Assembly (NCBI GenBank): GCA_041738135.1
Contig: JBGSQK010000037.1
Span: 1 to 42,445, forward strand
Source of the DNA: JAGOMX01 sp041738135
GTDB lineage: Bacteria; Pseudomonadota; Alphaproteobacteria; JAGOMX01
DNA: 42,445 nucleotides
Reading direction: 5' to 3'
Position 1 is the stretch's first letter. The number at the start of each line of letters is the position of its first letter. Of this stretch, positions 16,770-27,000 are shown piece after piece. Below the pieces are notes generated by a model. The model made no database searches. It was not told the origin of the DNA and was given only the letters and a program-made list of their open reading frames with translations. The position numbers and the translations under genes were made by a program.

Positions 16770-18197
16770 ATGGCTTTTGATCTTGCCTCAGCCCTGATGG
16801 GCGCTTTTGCTGCAATGTTGTTTATGGGGCTCATACTCATAGTTGCCATACGTCAGAACCGAATGAAGATGAATGAGTTATGGGATAAATGTGATTTTTA
16901 TCAAACGGAAGTTCAACGTTCATCCATGGAAAAGGTGGAAGCCTTAACGCGGGCTGAAAGACTTCCGAAGATTGAGCAAAAGCTCGAGGAATCACGGGAC
17001 GCCATTCAATCTCTGGAGCAACAGAATCAGACTTTACAAGCTGTTATGCAAAACGAACGTAAATCTATAGCGGAACAAAAAGAACTGCTAGGATTGGCAG
17101 AACAAAAACTGTCCGATGCCTTCAAAGCCATATCCGCTGATGTACTTGATAAGAACAATAAAGCGTTTCTTAATCTAGCCCAGCAGTCCTTTAAGAATTT
17201 GCAGGATAAAGCAGGTCATGATTTGGCATCTCGCGAAAAAGCAATTACTGAGTTGGTTAATCCAGTTAAAGAATCGCTGGCAGGCGTCGCTATTAAACTG
17301 CAAGAGCTGGAAACCGCACGTGTGAGCGCATATGAAGTGCTCAAGCATCAGGTAACCGACCTGATTTCCTCACAAAAAGAATTGCGCCTTGAAACAGCGA
17401 ATTTAGTGAAAGCTTTACGCGCGCCTGCGGTTAGAGGTCGTTGGGGCGAAATGCAATTAAAGCGAGTGGTGGAGATGACGGGCCTCAGCTCCCACTGCGA
17501 TTTTATGGAACAACATACTATAGCTGGGGATGAAGGCATGCTACGTCCGGACATGGTGGTTAACTTGCCCGGTGGCAAGCAAATTGTCATTGATGCAAAA
17601 GCACCGCTTTCAGCATACTTAGAAGCCCTCGAGGCGACCGATGATTTTACCCGCCGTGAAAAATTAAAAGATCATGCAAGGCAAGTGAAAACCCATATCC
17701 TGGCGCTGAGCAGCAAGGCTTATTGGGATCAATTTCCAACCAATTCGTCACCTGAATTTGTGGTTCTCTTCTTGCCCGGTGAGACCTTCTTTAGTGCAGC
17801 CTTAGAACAAGATCCTACACTGATTGAGTTGGGGGTTGAAAAGAAGGTTATTTTAACGACACCTTCTACTTTAATCGCCTTGCTGCATGCTGTGGCCTAT
17901 GGCTGGCGGCAGGAAGCACTCACGGCAAATGCCCAAGAAATATCTGAATTGGGGCGTGAACTCTACAAGCGTCTTTCCGATATGGGCAAGCATTTTGGTA
18001 AATTGGGTAAAGATCTGAATCAAGCCGTCAGAGCCTATAATGATACTGTGGGTAGCCTGGAAAGGCGCGTTTTGCCTAGCGCTCGTCGTTTCAAAGATTT
18101 GGAAGCCACCTCATCACGAGACGAAATTCTCGAAATTCCACAACTGGAACATATACCTAAAGATTTGCAAGCGCCCGAACTCGTGGTAAACTTATAA
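16770..18197 (+). CDS. rmuC: DNA recombination protein RmuC, 475 aa
   Basis: The protein has an N-terminal membrane anchor (about residues 6-27), a long coiled coil (about 35-190), and the conserved RmuC nuclease-like domain: RAPAVRGRWGEMQLKRVVEM, DMVVNLPGGKQIVIDAKAPLSAYLEAL, VVLFLPGETFFSAALEQDP and LIALLHAVAYGWRQEAL. The family limits inverted-repeat-dependent rearrangements and resembles restriction-endonuclease folds. Length is typical. It is a single gene, divergent from nupC and followed 27 nt later by a flavin monooxygenase that may share its transcript. Confidence 0.95.
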   Translation: MAFDLASALMGAFAAMLFMGLILIVAIRQNRMKMNELWDKCDFYQTEVQRSSMEKVEALTRAERLPKIEQKLEESRDAIQSLEQQNQTLQAVMQNERKSIAEQKELLGLAEQKLSDAFKAISADVLDKNNKAFLNLAQQSFKNLQDKAGHDLASREKAITELVNPVKESLAGVAIKLQELETARVSAYEVLKHQVTDLISSQKELRLETANLVKALRAPAVRGRWGEMQLKRVVEMTGLSSHCDFMEQHTIAGDEGMLRPDMVVNLPGGKQIVIDAKAPLSAYLEALEATDDFTRREKLKDHARQVKTHILALSSKAYWDQFPTNSSPEFVVLFLPGETFFSAALEQDPTLIELGVEKKVILTTPSTLIALLHAVAYGWRQEALTANAQEISELGRELYKRLSDMGKHFGKLGKDLNQAVRAYNDTVGSLERRVLPSARRFKDLEATSSRDEILEIPQLEHIPKDLQAPELVVNL

Positions 18198-18224
18198 AAG
18201 GGAAAATTATGAAGAAATGAAATC

Positions 18225-19949
18225 ATGGCAAATACTAAAAGCAAACAGAATGATTATGATGTTTTAATAGTAGGTGCAGGGCCAAGTGGTTTAACACTAG
18301 GGCTTCAACTTGCCCGGTATGGCGTCAGATTTCAGATCATTGATAAGAAAGAGACCTATAGTTCACAATCTCTTGCCTATGCTATCCAAGGCAGCACACT
18401 TGAAAGCTTAAATGATTTAGGCATTACGAAAGGCCTAGTGAAGCTTGGCGCTCCAGTACGAAAACTCAATGCTTACATAAAAGGCAAGCCTTCATTTGAC
18501 ATTGATTTCAAGGCAGAAATTCCCGGTCCTTTTCCATTTATGTTAACCTTAGAACAATCAAAAACCGAAAGATTGCTTGCAGGGGCGTTACAGCAACAAG
18601 ATCATCATATTAGTTGGAATTCAGAGCTCTTATCTTTTAAGCAATCCTCCACAGGTGTGGTTGCAGAAATAGCTCAAGATGGCAAAAAAGTCACAACCAC
18701 CGCTTCCTGGATCGTAGGCTGCGATGGCGCGGAAAGTGCAGTAAGAAACATTCTTGGGGTTGCTTTTCAGGGCAACTCTTACACGGAAAAATTCATTTTG
18801 GCTGATTTGGCAATCGAATGGCCATTGATTAAAGATGAGGCTTATGCCTTTTTGCATCCGTCTGATTTATTTACGGTTGTACCTTTACCCAATGGTCTAA
18901 GCCGCGTGGTTACAACGCGCGATGGCATTGAACACAACGGTGAAATCACCATTAAAGACTTGGTGAGTAAATTCCAAAAACTGGTGCCAATTCCAGGCTC
19001 ACTTAGCAATCCAGTTTGGATTTCATCATATGATGTACAGAGAAGAATCACACCAAGCATGAGGGCTAAAAGAACATTTCTCGTGGGAGATGCCGCCCAT
19101 CTTCACTCTCCCATTGGCGGACAAGGCCTTAACACAGGTATTCAAGACGCCTATAATCTAGGCTGGAAGCTGGCGTTTTACATCAAGGGTCTTGTGGATG
19201 AGAAATTCCTTGATAGTTATGAAAGCGAAAGGTTGCCGGTATCCAAGGCCGTGCATGCCAACACAAATCTGGCTATGAATATTGTTATGACGCATTCTAA
19301 AATAGGGCAGGTGGTTCGGGATATTATTGCGCCTTTGATCCTGAATTATCCAGCCGCTCAAAAACAACTGAAACGCATCATTGCTGATATCCCTGAAAGA
19401 TATAATAATAGCCCGATTCTCTATGCTGAAAAAGAAGGAGGACAAGTTCTTGCCAGGAAACTGAAGGAATCGGTCTTGGGGAGAATCACTATAGGAGACA
19501 GAGCCCACAATTTTGATCTGTTGCAGCCTAAAGACTTTAAGCGCTTCCAATTATTGAAGCTCTTGCAAACACCAAAACATGTTTTGTTGTTGCTGCTGGG
19601 TGAAAAATCTAAAGAATTCCCTGCCTATTACGCTCAATTTTCTAGCATCAAGAAGGCTCTTGCTGACTTTGCAGACTCGTACTTTATTGTGGGCGAGCAT
19701 GCCATCGATTACACCAGTTTTGATCAAAACCTAACTGATGCATTTATAGATCCGGACGGAAGGGGGCATCAAATTTATCATTGCGATGAACCAACCCTCT
19801 ACCTCATCAGGCCCGATGGCTACATTTGTTTTAAGGGCGAACCCAATTATGAAAAGTTGAGAGAGTATATTGATAAAAATTTTCATCTAGAAAAAATAGC
19901 ACTTGACCGAGAAATAGCTAGATCACAAAAGGTTGATATGGCCGTTTGA
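18225..19949 (+). CDS. FAD-dependent aromatic-ring monooxygenase (phenol/PHBH-like), 574 aa
   Basis: This is a group A flavin hydroxylase. The N-terminal Rossmann motif is VG17-A-G-P-S-G22, the NADPH/FAD motif is IVGCDGAESAVRN, and FAD ribityl binding is LVGD289-AAHLHSPIGGQG followed by NTGIQDAYNLGWKLA. The C-terminal about 150 residues (from HNFDLLQP) match the thioredoxin-like tail of phenol hydroxylases of the MhpA/TfdB type and end in PDGYICFKG. Such enzymes hydroxylate phenolic substrates with NAD(P)H and O2. No other aromatic-degradation gene is nearby, so a biosynthetic or detoxifying role is possible and the substrate is unknown. Confidence 0.85.
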   Translation: MANTKSKQNDYDVLIVGAGPSGLTLGLQLARYGVRFQIIDKKETYSSQSLAYAIQGSTLESLNDLGITKGLVKLGAPVRKLNAYIKGKPSFDIDFKAEIPGPFPFMLTLEQSKTERLLAGALQQQDHHISWNSELLSFKQSSTGVVAEIAQDGKKVTTTASWIVGCDGAESAVRNILGVAFQGNSYTEKFILADLAIEWPLIKDEAYAFLHPSDLFTVVPLPNGLSRVVTTRDGIEHNGEITIKDLVSKFQKLVPIPGSLSNPVWISSYDVQRRITPSMRAKRTFLVGDAAHLHSPIGGQGLNTGIQDAYNLGWKLAFYIKGLVDEKFLDSYESERLPVSKAVHANTNLAMNIVMTHSKIGQVVRDIIAPLILNYPAAQKQLKRIIADIPERYNNSPILYAEKEGGQVLARKLKESVLGRITIGDRAHNFDLLQPKDFKRFQLLKLLQTPKHVLLLLLGEKSKEFPAYYAQFSSIKKALADFADSYFIVGEHAIDYTSFDQNLTDAFIDPDGRGHQIYHCDEPTLYLIRPDGYICFKGEPNYEKLREYIDKNFHLEKIALDREIARSQKVDMAV

Positions 19950-19983
19950 TTATACGTTGAAATATTAATCACATCCAGATACC

Positions 19984-20017
19984 ATGCCTGCTAATTTGAT
20001 ATATATTTGGCAGGCAT
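19984..20017 (+). promoter_or_regulatory. Inverted repeat covering the ribosome binding region of the helicase gene
   Basis: ATGCCTGC (19984-19991) pairs exactly with GCAGGCAT (20010-20017), and T:G, A:T and A:T pairs can extend the stem to about 11 bp. The only Shine-Dalgarno-like bases (AGG at 20012-20014, 8 nt before the ATG at 20023) are inside the 3' arm. It could be an operator palindrome, a translation-limiting hairpin, or the end of the preceding transcript (no T-tract). Confidence 0.45.
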
Positions 20018-20022
20018 AACCC

Positions 20023-23000
20023 ATGGACAACACTACAGAGCAAACACCCGAACACATCCTTTCGGCTTGGTATGCTCTGGAAGTGCTTTCGCCGCAAACT
20101 TTTAAGAAGCCAGAAGATTTATGCTCGGATTATTCGCAAACCGTCTCATCTATGGCAAAAGACGGGTTGCCATGGGAGAATCCAAGAAATAGGCCCTCGG
20201 AAGACAAAGAAATATTCTATCATGTTCTGTTAGGCTCACTGAATATGCAGCTCATAAATGAGCTGCTGCTTAAAAAATTCAGCTCAGGTTATGAAGAAAA
20301 ATTCCCAACCAGGCAGCAGGCGGCTATTGCTTTTATTACTGTTGATGGGACAGGCTGTCTTAAAAATGATGAAAATTTATCCCTATCAAGCTTTGCTTGG
20401 GGTTACCCACAAGCGTTAAAAGGCAATCTTAAAAAACTGAATGAATGGAGTTATGCGGAGGGCAAGCTGAGATCCGATGTCTTCAGTATTTTTTCCGATC
20501 CGGATTCAGATGAGAAAAACCAGGTTTCCACTGACCAAATCACGGAAGCTATGAATAAGTTGGCAGAAAAATTAGAAATCCCTTCCGAGCATATGGACCG
20601 CAATGTTTATTTTATCCAACGCATACGGCCAAAACTTAAGAAGCCAAAAGCATTTGATGCTAAAGATACAGACAACGAAAAAACAGTTTATCCAGAATCA
20701 CCGTTGCTCAATTCATTTTATCTGAAGGATCTGCAGAAAACGAAGACTCTCGTGGCGGAGGACCCTAAAGCCTTAGGTCGCGCCTTGAACTTGTATATTG
20801 GAAAAGTGAGGCCTGACGAACCTATTGATGTTCTAAAAGGATTCGATGAGATCAAGGGGCTTTTATCTTTTGTGCCAAAAGAAGAATTGGAGCCTGGCAT
20901 ACAATCAAAAAACACACCCTTAGGTCGTTGGCCTATTACGGGAAATAATTCTCTCATTCTTCTGCAACAAGCAGCTGTAAATGCCGCAGCGGAAGAACTT
21001 AAGGAAGAGGGTCTGATGGGTGTCAATGGTCCGCCAGGCACTGGCAAAACGACTCTTTTACGCGATATGGTCGCCTCTGTGATTGTGCAAAGAGCCATTG
21101 CTATGGTCAAATATGATGATCCTGAGGAAGCCTTTACCAATAAAGGCAGCATAAAAGCTGGGCAGGCTTATATTACCATTTACGATGTGGACAAGACCTT
21201 GAAAGGTTTTGAGATGATCGTTGCTTCATCCAATAATAAGGCCGTTGAGAATATTACTAAAGAATTGCCCCTATTGAACGCGGTAAATGAGACATTTGCA
21301 GACTTTAGTTACTTCAAAACCATTAGTGACAAGCTGCATGAGGATGTGGGCCCCACGTGGGGATTGATGGCGGCTGTAATGGGTAACGGAGCCAATCAAA
21401 AGGCTTTTCGTGATGTGTTTTGGCATAAGGATTTGGGGCTCCAGAACTATCTTAAGGCAGCCAGCGGACTAGATGTTTACTTTGAAGATGTCTGCTTCAA
21501 AACGGGTCAATCAACTGTCAGAACACCGCAGATCGTAACGAACGAAAACCCACCCTGCAATAAATCAGAGGCCATAGCGCTTTGGGTTGAGGTACGCACT
21601 AAATTTGAAACCATGCTTAAAAATACAAAAGATTTGTTTCGAATTGTGGAAAAAGGTGAGGATGCTGCACAACTAGTCTCTTTAGAGGGCAACGAGGATG
21701 GTTTAATTGCGCTTGAGCGCCAGAGGATAACTAATGAAATTGGGTCGCTGGAACGCGAGGTGAAAAGTAAAAAAGCCAAACTCAAAAAGACCAACAAAGA
21801 AATCCTCAAATTAAATAAAAATGGTTTAATGAAGCTATGTGACTTTACCCTAAAAGTGCTTTCGTTCGGCAAAAAATCCAAACAGTTCAAAACGCACCTA
21901 AGTGAATTGCAAGATCTCGCTGCTAAGAGCCAGAAAGAAATTGAATTTTTGAGTAAAAACGTGAGCTTGAAAAAGGAAGACATGGAAGACGCGGCGGGTC
22001 TTTTGAAGAGGGCCCGGCAACGTTTGGAAGCGGCTCATATGCATTTGACCAGAGCGAGGGACCTGATCAAGCACAGCTTCGCTGATGATGCTTATTGGAA
22101 GCAACCAAAAAATGAGCTACACAACTCAACCCCATGGCTATGTCCAGCTATTCAGTTGTGCCGTGATGAGTTGTTTATGACTGCCATGGAGGTGCATAAG
22201 GCCTTCATCGACGCTGCCGCAAAGCCTATCCGTCATAACTTGATGGCGCATTCATGGTTGGCTCGTGGTGAGAGTATGGATCCGGCTTTAAAAGAGTACA
22301 TTCCCAGCCTGTGGACTACGCTGTTTATGATAGTGCCAGTGGTATCCACTACTTTTGCCTCCGTTAGTAAAATGCTGGGTGATTTCGGGCCAAAAAGTAT
22401 TGGATGGCTTTTTGTAGATGAGGCGGGACAAGCGACACCGCAAGCAGCTGTGGGGGCCATCCTGCGATCCAAACGTGTCCTTATGGTAGGAGACCCCATG
22501 CAAATCGAGCCCGTGGTGTCCCAATCAAATAATCTCATCAAATCCATATGCCATGAATTCAAAGTAGATCCGGATCAATGGGCTGCCCCATTTGTTTCCG
22601 CACAGAGCTGCGCCGACAGGGCATCTAAATACGGAACTTGGCTCGAAAACGATGATGGCAGCTTGCGTATAGGGTTTCCCCTACTTGTCCACCGGCGGTG
22701 TGACAATCCCATGTTTACCATCTCAAACAAGGTTGCCTATAACGGCTTGATGATTCATGCATTTAACAATTCTTCATCAAAGATTCGCGATCTGATTGGT
22801 CCCTCCAAATGGTTTCATCTGAGCGGATCGGTGCAAGATAAATGGTGTCCTGAAGAAGGCGAATTGGCTGTCAAAATCCTCCGCACACTTGTAAACAGCG
22901 GCATATTGGACCCAGACATTTACTTCATTACCCCCTTCAGGGATGTGGCATATAAATTAAGAATGCGACTGTCGCAAGAAAAGGGTCTGTTTGAGCAGAT

Positions 23001-23295
23001 GAATAAGGAAATGCGTCCTTGGCTGTTTGAGCGCATAGGTACAATCCACACTTTTCAAGGCAAAGAGGCAGAAGCTGTCATTATGGTGCTGGGTGCGCAA
23101 GGTCAAGACCAGAAAGGCGCCCGCCTTTGGGCAGGCTCCAAACCAAACCTCTTAAATGTAGCAGCAACCAGAGCCAAAAACGCCTTTTACGTCATTGGGA
23201 ATCATTCACTCTGGGCTAATTGCGGAACTTTCAGCATGCTAAACAAGTCTCTTACAGTTGAAGGATTAGCTGCCAATCAAGGACGAGCCGCGTGA
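20023..23295 (+). CDS. Large SF1 (UPF1/DNA2-like) helicase with inserted coiled coil, 1090 aa
   Basis: This is a superfamily 1 helicase-type ATPase. Walker A G336-PPGTGKT343 starts the first RecA-like domain. A long insertion at roughly 550-700 is a Lys/Glu-rich coiled coil (IGSLEREVKSKKAKLKKTNK). Walker B LFVD799-E-A-G-Q-A and the Q-containing motif III VLMVGDPMQIEP follow. The second domain shows YFITPFRDVAYKLR, TIHTFQGKEAEAVIMVL and LLNVAATRAKNAFYVIGN, the motif IV-VI region typical of AAA_11/AAA_12 helicases. The N-terminal 300 residues are not recognisable to me. Related proteins unwind RNA or DNA; some bacterial relatives belong to defence loci, but no partner gene is adjacent here. It ends 4 nt before the convergent acetyltransferase gene. 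Confidence 0.85.
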   Translation: MDNTTEQTPEHILSAWYALEVLSPQTFKKPEDLCSDYSQTVSSMAKDGLPWENPRNRPSEDKEIFYHVLLGSLNMQLINELLLKKFSSGYEEKFPTRQQAAIAFITVDGTGCLKNDENLSLSSFAWGYPQALKGNLKKLNEWSYAEGKLRSDVFSIFSDPDSDEKNQVSTDQITEAMNKLAEKLEIPSEHMDRNVYFIQRIRPKLKKPKAFDAKDTDNEKTVYPESPLLNSFYLKDLQKTKTLVAEDPKALGRALNLYIGKVRPDEPIDVLKGFDEIKGLLSFVPKEELEPGIQSKNTPLGRWPITGNNSLILLQQAAVNAAAEELKEEGLMGVNGPPGTGKTTLLRDMVASVIVQRAIAMVKYDDPEEAFTNKGSIKAGQAYITIYDVDKTLKGFEMIVASSNNKAVENITKELPLLNAVNETFADFSYFKTISDKLHEDVGPTWGLMAAVMGNGANQKAFRDVFWHKDLGLQNYLKAASGLDVYFEDVCFKTGQSTVRTPQIVTNENPPCNKSEAIALWVEVRTKFETMLKNTKDLFRIVEKGEDAAQLVSLEGNEDGLIALERQRITNEIGSLEREVKSKKAKLKKTNKEILKLNKNGLMKLCDFTLKVLSFGKKSKQFKTHLSELQDLAAKSQKEIEFLSKNVSLKKEDMEDAAGLLKRARQRLEAAHMHLTRARDLIKHSFADDAYWKQPKNELHNSTPWLCPAIQLCRDELFMTAMEVHKAFIDAAAKPIRHNLMAHSWLARGESMDPALKEYIPSLWTTLFMIVPVVSTTFASVSKMLGDFGPKSIGWLFVDEAGQATPQAAVGAILRSKRVLMVGDPMQIEPVVSQSNNLIKSICHEFKVDPDQWAAPFVSAQSCADRASKYGTWLENDDGSLRIGFPLLVHRRCDNPMFTISNKVAYNGLMIHAFNNSSSKIRDLIGPSKWFHLSGSVQDKWCPEEGELAVKILRTLVNSGILDPDIYFITPFRDVAYKLRMRLSQEKGLFEQMNKEMRPWLFERIGTIHTFQGKEAEAVIMVLGAQGQDQKGARLWAGSKPNLLNVAATRAKNAFYVIGNHSLWANCGTFSMLNKSLTVEGLAANQGRAA

Positions 23296-23299
23296 ATTT

Positions 23300-23923
23300 T
23301 TAGAACCTTTTCCTATAGAAAAGGTATCGACCTTCCTTGTGTGGTAGTGGATGGGGTTGAACCAAGGTGAACCCATGTTTTGCATAAAAAGGCTTGGAAA
23401 CCTCGTTGAAAACCCTGGTATCCAAAGTCAACATAACCAAATCATGAACTTGTAATGGCAATAACTTAACGAAGCCACTACCTATTCCACTTCTTTGGTT
23501 CTGGCTTCGAGTACCTATGTGATCCAGGTAGTAATGACCTTCTTCTTTTTGAAGGAGAAGTGAGCAAAATCCTGCCAGATTGCTGTAGTCTTCCGTCTGT
23601 TTACCTTCACAAGCGTAGAAAAGGATACGCGCTTTAGGGTCTTTGGTATATATAGTCATGTCAGCTTCAAGTAGCTGGTCAAGGAACTCCTCATAGCTGT
23701 TCACATCTTTCAGGCCCATTTCTTCTAGAGTCAGTCCCTCGTGCAATTTTGGATCATACGCCGCATACAACATAACTCGGGCCTGCTTAGCCAACGTTTC
23801 AGGCATTGCCTCATTTTGGGAGATGCTATAATAGGAAATAGCTCCATCTTCGTGCACCAACGATGCCTGAAGCGAAGTGGAAATTAGGATTAGTAGGTAA
23901 GTTAATTTTCTCGCAATCTTCAT
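23300..23923 (-). CDS. Exported GNAT-family N-acetyltransferase, 207 aa
   Basis: A signal peptide is evident (KLTYLLILISTSLQA, likely cleavage after Ala20). The remainder is a GNAT fold: the beta4-alpha3 segment YYLDHIGTRSQNQRSGIGSGF contains the acetyl-CoA pyrophosphate motif Q143-R-S-G146-I-G148, and the C-terminal RVFNEVSKPFYAKHGFTLV is the usual strand-helix-strand end (FYxKxGF). GGAG precedes the ATG. GNAT enzymes need acetyl-CoA, which is not expected in the periplasm, so an exported enzyme points to action in a host cell or to a mispredicted signal. The substrate is unknown. It is followed on its right by the exported Sel1 protein gene, also on the minus strand. Confidence 0.75.
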   Translation of the reverse strand: MKIARKLTYLLILISTSLQASLVHEDGAISYYSISQNEAMPETLAKQARVMLYAAYDPKLHEGLTLEEMGLKDVNSYEEFLDQLLEADMTIYTKDPKARILFYACEGKQTEDYSNLAGFCSLLLQKEEGHYYLDHIGTRSQNQRSGIGSGFVKLLPLQVHDLVMLTLDTRVFNEVSKPFYAKHGFTLVQPHPLPHKEGRYLFYRKRF

Positions 23924-24072
23924 ATCTACTCCACGTGGTAATATTTATTACACATTCATATCCAGTGGGAAAGAGAACATATCAGACTCTTGAATTCAAG
24001 GAAAAATACACGATACTGCCTACTAATTTACGTCTCCCCTTGCCTTACAACACTTGAATCAAGCATTCAAAT

Positions 24073-24098
24073 AAAAAGGACCCCGAAGGGTCCTTTTT
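24073..24098 (-). terminator. Intrinsic terminator of the Sel1-repeat gene
   Basis: On the minus strand, directly after the Sel1 gene stop, AAAAAGGACCC pairs with GGGTCCTTTTT around a TTCG loop, followed by the T-run. This is a textbook Rho-independent terminator. The A-rich arm on the other side could make it work in both directions. Confidence 0.9.
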
Positions 24099-24099
24099 G

Positions 24100-27000
24100 T
24101 TATTTTCCTAGTTCTTCTTCAAAGGTTGCAATGATGGGTCTATAGGACGGATGAATTGCGCAGGCTATATCCCGCCCGTATGAATCTTTAATGCTTGCTT
24201 CACTACTGGTTTTTACCTGGCCCAAGACATTTACTACCTGTTGATTCCAAGCTAATTCCTGTTCCAACAGAGCTTTTGCCCCATCTAGAACGCGGGATTT
24301 TTTATTTATAATTTGAGCCGGACCAGCTTTAAATTTATCAAAGGCAGCTTTTTCTTTCCCTAGCTCTTTCAATGCTTTTTCAACCCCCTGCATCATTAAG
24401 CCCGACCAAAGCTTCGCTTGGCCTAATTTTTCGATGACAGGCAAGTTAAATATATTACCAGCTAATTTAATTACAAGGGCATCATCGTCCTCGGCTTTTG
24501 CCGCAGCAATTTGAGCCTTAACCATTAAGTAAGTAGCTAGTTCTTTCACTTTGACATCGATTTGATCAGCCTCATCATGGAGCAAAGCAAGCGTATTTTG
24601 CATGTCCACGATATTTTCCTGTCCTACCGTTACCAATCGTCTGTCATCATGTACAAACTCATGAATCAGTGCAGGCGCATTTTGGCCTGAAAGTTGAGCA
24701 CTGGCTTCGGGTGTTAGCTGAAAAGCATTGACCATAAATGGCTTTGATCTTAAATAAACAAATGCGGCCTTCAATTTTAAGATGTAATTCTTCATAGGCT
24801 CAAATGCCGTTGGTGCATCCAAATCCAAAACATCTAAAAATGCATGCGGGCTACCATCTTGTGTTAAGTCAATAGACTTTTCCACTGGATTATATCGCAT
24901 GTGCTTTTTCAAAGGTGATGCACTTCCCACCTTTTTAGACAACAAAGTCAAACGCAAACTCTCACCAATGTTCTGTGGCAACAAGTCACCACTGGATAGG
25001 GCAATTGCGTATGCATACTGCGCATCTGGATAGGATTGATCCGCAGCCTTTTTAAACCATTCCAAACAAGATTTATCTTTTGCTTGAGCAAGAATTTTAG
25101 CTAAATAGTGCTGAGCTTCTGCAAGACCATAGTTTGCCGCAAGTTCTAAATATAATTTAGCTACGATCGAACGAGACCTTTCATCCTGGTTCTGATCTGC
25201 CAAAATTTGCTTTCCGACTATAAGGTTTACCTTCATGAATTGTTCTTTAAAAGCAGGATCCGTATCTGAGGCATCCTTTAACAAGTCTAAAGCTTTTGAA
25301 CTATTTCCCTTTTGTAGATAAAGCTCAGCAAGTTCGGCTTTAGCTGTCAAGATGCCCGCCGCAGATGCAAATTCAAATGACTGAATGGCTGTTTCTGGAT
25401 CCGTATCCTTTAAAGCACGTGCAATTTTATGATGAATACCAGCTTGTCTTTGCTTTAAAGCCTCTATTTTGAAGTTTAAAGGTTTCAACATTTCCAAAGC
25501 ATTTTTAATGTTAACCTCTCCGCCTTCTGTCACTAAAACGTCAGCAAACTTCATGCGTGCTTCCATATGCAGCTGGTTAGCACGCCTGCTCAAGTCATCT
25601 GTAGCATCCTTAGATACGTCAACAAATAGCCTGCATGCTTCTTCCAATTGCGCCCGCGTTGCATTTTCATCATTTGATAAATGACGACCGTGCTTAATTT
25701 TAGCTTCATTAAGATCTTTTTTTACTTCCGCGCTTTTAATGTCAGCCTTAGAAAGCCAATTTATGGCCTCTGGCAGATTTACATCTGTGCCTTCGCCCTT
25801 CAAATACATTTTAGCAACTTTGTGGCATGCATCTGTATTGCCAAGATTGGCAACTTCGATCATCCATGACAAAGCCTTTCTGTAATTTCTAGAAACACCA
25901 TTTCCACCTGATAGAAGATTTAAAGCATATGCATATGTCATTTGCTCTAATCTTTTCTCAGATTTATTCACGCCCTTAGCAACGACAGATTTCATTAAAG
26001 CAATGGCTTTTTCATGATCAGGTATTGGTTGCTTCAGAAATTCCTGAGCCTCCATATATTCAATTTCACCTACCTTTATTTTGGCGTCCGTAAGACCTTT
26101 ATCCATAGCTTGAGTAAAATACGTTTTTGCTTTCAACAGATCTTTGGTCAGACCGCGATCTCCAAAGAAATAAATTTTACCAATTTCATAGAGAACAACT
26201 GAATTGCCAAACTTTTCGGCAGAACCAAGTAACCTTTTAGCTTTCTCTATGTCCATTGGGTTTTTAGATTTCAAAAGATCTTTTGCTAACCACAATTGAG
26301 CCTTTGCGGTTTTTTCTCTGACCTCCTCATCATCCAATGAATCCAACAGGTTCAAAGCTTTTTCCACCAGAACTCTATCTCGACTTAGACACCAGATGTT
26401 TGCCAATTTCAACTTGGCTTTTTTCAGAGCTTCAACAACTTGCGTGTCCCCCATGGAATCTGCAACCCCCAGATAGCGAACAGCTTTATCTAAATCTACA
26501 GCAACATTGGTACCATTCAAATACCTCGAGCCTAGTTCCTTACAGTATTCAGACAATGTTTTCTTCATCTCATCAGATTTATCTTTAAACACAGTCAGAG
26601 TATGAACTGCCTGTTCACAATCGAATCCACTGTTCTGAGACCATTGAATATGGGCTAATTTGAGCACAGCTCTACGGTATTGCTCTTTTGAATTCGCATG
26701 TTTGGCCGCAACTCCGCTTTCTAAAAACTCCATTGCTTTAGCTGGGTCAACCTCAACACCATTGCCATCCAGATAACAAACTGCCATTTCGCAGTTTAAA
26801 TCATGCAGCCGTTTCTCAGCTTTGACTGATTTTCCAACAGCCTTCCTACAAAACTCGATTGCTGCTTTTAGATCTTTTTTGATCCCGTGCATACCATTTG
26901 CATAAATATCAATCAACATTTCTTGAACAGAAAGGTCTGAATCAGACAGACTTTTAAGCAACGCGATGGCTTCGTTGGATTTTTCTACATCGTTCTTTTT

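Noticed and set aside
20718..21152. Minus-strand ORF of 144 codons in the helicase gene
   Set aside because: It is antisense to the Walker A region of the helicase and Ser/Pro/Arg rich, so a shadow.
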